This document shows positions 21,942 to 23,662 of a stretch of DNA of 23,662 nucleotides, piece after piece. Within the stretch, counting starts at the first letter, position 1. Each line of letters starts with the position of its first letter. The stretch is from JBFMDN01 sp040753915 (GTDB lineage Bacteria; Desulfobacterota; Desulfomonilia; Desulfomonilales; Desulfomonilaceae), in assembly GCA_040753915.1 (NCBI GenBank), contig JBFMDN010000080.1, positions 1 through 23,662 on the forward strand, written 5' to 3'. The notes below the pieces were generated by a model. The model searched no databases and was not told the origin of the DNA. It saw only the letters and a program-made list of their open reading frames with translations. The position numbers and the translations under genes are program-made.

Positions 21942-23177
21942 ATGCCCGGACACATCGTGATCGTCGCCACCCTGGATACCAAGGGCGAGGAGGTTGGATA
22001 CCTGAGGTCCTTGCTCCAGAGTCACGGTTGCCCAGTCACCATCATTGATGTGGGAACCTTGAATCCCCCGGCCGTTCCGCCGGATATCGATCGAGAGACA
22101 GTCGCCCAGCGTGCGCAAACGACTGTTGAAGCCCTCCATCAGGCCCGGGACAGACGGATCTCAGTGGAAACCATGATACGCGGTGCTTCGGTGCTAGTCA
22201 AAGAGCTCTATGAGAAAGGCCTTCTGTCGGGAATTCTGTCCGTCGGAGGCGGAACGGGGACGCACATCGGGATGGGGGTCATGAGAAGCCTTCCTCTGGG
22301 CGTGCCCAAGCTCATGGTGTCCACCGTGGCCTCTCGGGACATGAGCCAGTTGATCGGCACGAAGGACATTGCGGTCATGCATTCGGTTACGGACATTCTG
22401 GGCCTCAACGCGGTGACACGACGGATTCTTGCGAATGCTGCGGCAGCCGCAGCGGGAATGGCCGCAGCAGCAGGGCCGGTTGCGCCCGACAAGCCTCTGG
22501 TGGGGTTGACCTCTTTCGGGTTCATCACCGAGGGGGCCATGCGCGCAAAAAGCACTCTCGAGAGCCTTGGGTACGACGTGGCTCCCTTCCACGCGAACGG
22601 GACCGGAGGAATGGCCATGGAAGACCTCATAGATCAGGGGCTCATTTCCGGGGTGCTCGACCTGGCTCTTCACGAATTTGCCGACGCTATGTATGGGGGA
22701 TATTGTGGCGGAATAGGCCCACGCCGCCTTGAGGCTGCAGGGGAGAGGGGCATTCCCCAGGTCATAGTGCCCGGAGGGCTGGATTGCATCGTGCTGGAAT
22801 TCAACTCGGAAGAAACGAGACCTGTCAGCCTCAAAGATCGCAAAGTATTCTGGTACGATTTCAGATCCGGCGTCCGAACGAGCATCGAAGATGTAACGCG
22901 ATTGGCCAGGACTATTGCGGGCAAGCTGAACAAGTCCACAGGTCCCACCAAGGTGGTGATTCCTCTGCGCGGGTGGTCCGAAGCAGACTGTGAAGGAGGC
23001 CCCTTGAATGAGCCCGCCACAAACCAGGCCTTCATACGGGAGCTCAAATCGCTCCTCCGGAAAGACATCGAGATCGTGGAAGTGGACGCACACATCAATG
23101 AGCCCGAGTTCGCCCGGATAGTATGTTCGACCCTCGACGACCTCATGAACCTCGCGGGGAAGCGGGCGGTTGGTTAG
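21942..23177 (+). CDS. Tm-1-like ATP-binding domain protein (UPF0261), copy 2
   Basis: This 411-residue UPF0261 protein keeps the family consensus: VATLDTKGEEVGYLRSLL, SVGGGTGTHIGMGVMRSLPL, GVPKLMVSTVASRD, FHANGTGGMAMEDLI, RGIPQVIVPGGLD, and the end segment VIPLRGWSEADCEGGPLNEP then HINEPEFA. ATG at 21942 is chosen for GGAGG 5 bases upstream and for the family start; 28 in-frame codons upstream are not family-like. It is a paralogue of the protein at 11398-12624 but closer to the usual sequence. It lies downstream of lysR and is the last gene before the terminal repeats. Biochemical role is unknown; ATP binding is expected from the plant homologue. Confidence 0.87.
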   Translation: MPGHIVIVATLDTKGEEVGYLRSLLQSHGCPVTIIDVGTLNPPAVPPDIDRETVAQRAQTTVEALHQARDRRISVETMIRGASVLVKELYEKGLLSGILSVGGGTGTHIGMGVMRSLPLGVPKLMVSTVASRDMSQLIGTKDIAVMHSVTDILGLNAVTRRILANAAAAAAGMAAAAGPVAPDKPLVGLTSFGFITEGAMRAKSTLESLGYDVAPFHANGTGGMAMEDLIDQGLISGVLDLALHEFADAMYGGYCGGIGPRRLEAAGERGIPQVIVPGGLDCIVLEFNSEETRPVSLKDRKVFWYDFRSGVRTSIEDVTRLARTIAGKLNKSTGPTKVVIPLRGWSEADCEGGPLNEPATNQAFIRELKSLLRKDIEIVEVDAHINEPEFARIVCSTLDDLMNLAGKRAVG

Positions 23178-23241
23178 GACCGCCGTCTCGCCCGTTTATT
23201 TGCAATGATGACGGGCAAGATGCCCGTCCCACAAGCAAGAT
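23178..23241. other. Hairpin region after copy-2 Tm-1-like gene
   Basis: GACGGGCA (23210-23217) and TGCCCGTC (23221-23228) form a tight hairpin 33 bases beyond the stop codon, without a T-run. The flanking sequence cgtcccacaagcaagatg recurs with two changes at 23399-23416, on the other side of MITE-like element B. Confidence 0.4.
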
Positions 23242-23392
23242 GAAACTGTCTCAAAACCTTCAGCAAATAGCACCGTGGCAAGAAATGGGCCATCGCAACA
23301 TGCCGAAACCTGTTGCCTCAGAATGGGATTCGTACGCTCAGGAATCCAACGTGCCACGGTTTTGGCATCTCTTGCAGTCTTGAGACACTTTC
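23242..23392. mobile_element. MITE-like element B (GAAAGTGTCTCAAAA family)
   Basis: This 151-bp element has GAAACTGTCTCAAAA at one end (23242-23256) and TCTTGAGACACTTTC at the other (23378-23392); 13 of 15 positions pair. The interior shares only the GTGGCA/TGCCAC motifs with elements A and C, so it is a shorter or internally different member. It encodes nothing recognisable. Confidence 0.55.
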
Positions 23393-23492
23393 AGATGTCC
23401 GTCCCACCAGCAGGATGCCTCACTAACTAGGCATTTTCATTAATTCAGTAGCGTCGTTGCTTCAACCCTCTTCAGGGATGGGCAGGTTTGAA
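23393..23492. other. Short stretch between MITE-like elements B and C
   Basis: This stretch has no gene. It begins with a near copy of the cgtcccac-n-agca-n-gatg sequence that also precedes element B, which could be an old flanking duplication. Confidence 0.3.
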
Positions 23493-23566
23493 GAAAGTGT
23501 CTCAAAAGCCGGCAGTCCGTGATAATCGTGGCACCCCCCCTCACCCTGACCCTCTCCCCCGAAGCG
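23493..23566. mobile_element. MITE-like element C, left half
   Basis: The segment starts GAAAGTGTCTCAAAAGCCGG and ends CCCTCTCCCCCGAAGCG, where element E begins. It is nearly identical to the complement of 304-375. Together the two look like the halves of one element interrupted by E copies. Confidence 0.65.
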
Positions 23567-23662
23567 CATAGGCGTTAAGTTAGAAGTGGAACGGCCAATT
23601 GTTCGTCATTCCGGCGAAAGCCGGAATCCAGTCCTTCCAATATGTTATGGACCCCGGCTTTC
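23567..23662. repeat. Partial copy of 170-bp element E at the window end
   Basis: Its 96 bases are identical to 134-229. It starts with the terminal repeat CATAGGCGTTAA and is cut by the window end. The final 49 bases are also identical to bases 1-49 of the window. Confidence 0.85.

Noticed and set aside
1..23662. tRNA or rRNA genes
   Set aside because: No cloverleaf with a T-loop GTTCRANYC and CCA-proximal acceptor stem, and no rRNA-like sequence, was noticed by eye in the gaps; a tRNA/Rfam scan was not possible here.

Overview
The window reads as chromosomal DNA of a strictly anaerobic bacterium, most plausibly a Desulfobacterota/Syntrophobacterales-type organism. This is inferred from moderately high G+C, strong GGAGG ribosome sites, abundant REP-like palindromes (CCGGCTTTCGCCGGGGTGAC type) and above all an anaerobic aromatic-carboxylation gene set. 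The species cannot be fixed from this sequence alone.

Layout. (1) 1-375: copies of a 170-bp inverted-repeat element nested inside a MITE-like element. The same arrangement returns at 23493-23662, so both window edges lie in the same repeat. (2) 377-824: no convincing gene. (3) 825-7868, all on the minus strand: an operon running tetR - cyclase-family hydrolase - livG - livF - periplasmic binding protein - livH - livM - metallo-beta-lactamase-fold hydrolase. This is a regulated uptake system packaged with two metal-dependent hydrolases. (4) 8255-10039: three small accessory genes, namely a zinc-ribbon protein, a flavodoxin-fold oxidoreductase and a VOC protein, plus two small inverted-repeat elements. 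(5) 10582-20306, all minus strand: ubiX - PNPOx-like flavoprotein - PpsA-like - PpsB-like - UbiD - acyl-CoA ligase - Tm-1-like protein - CBS/ACT protein. (6) 20865-23177, plus strand: a LysR regulator divergent from the ubiX operon, followed by a second Tm-1-like protein.

How the genes work together. The 613-, 359- and 213-residue proteins match, in domain content and size, the three components of phenylphosphate synthase. That enzyme is a split PEP-synthase relative that phosphorylates phenol with ATP, and its parts are a phosphohistidine protein of about 70 kDa, an ATP-grasp protein of about 40 kDa and a CBS protein of about 24 kDa. UbiX makes prenylated FMN and the UbiD-family enzyme uses it for (de)carboxylation. 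The acyl-CoA ligase would activate the resulting arylcarboxylate. The inferred route is phenolic -> aryl phosphate -> hydroxyarylcarboxylate -> aryl-CoA. The true substrate is unknown: only one UbiD protein is present, and no small carboxylase subunit or HAD-type phosphatase subunit is seen.

The least explained part is a pair of diverged Tm-1-like (UPF0261) proteins. One is translationally coupled to the acyl-CoA ligase inside the operon. The other sits beside the LysR gene. Their role in this kind of pathway is undescribed as far as I know.
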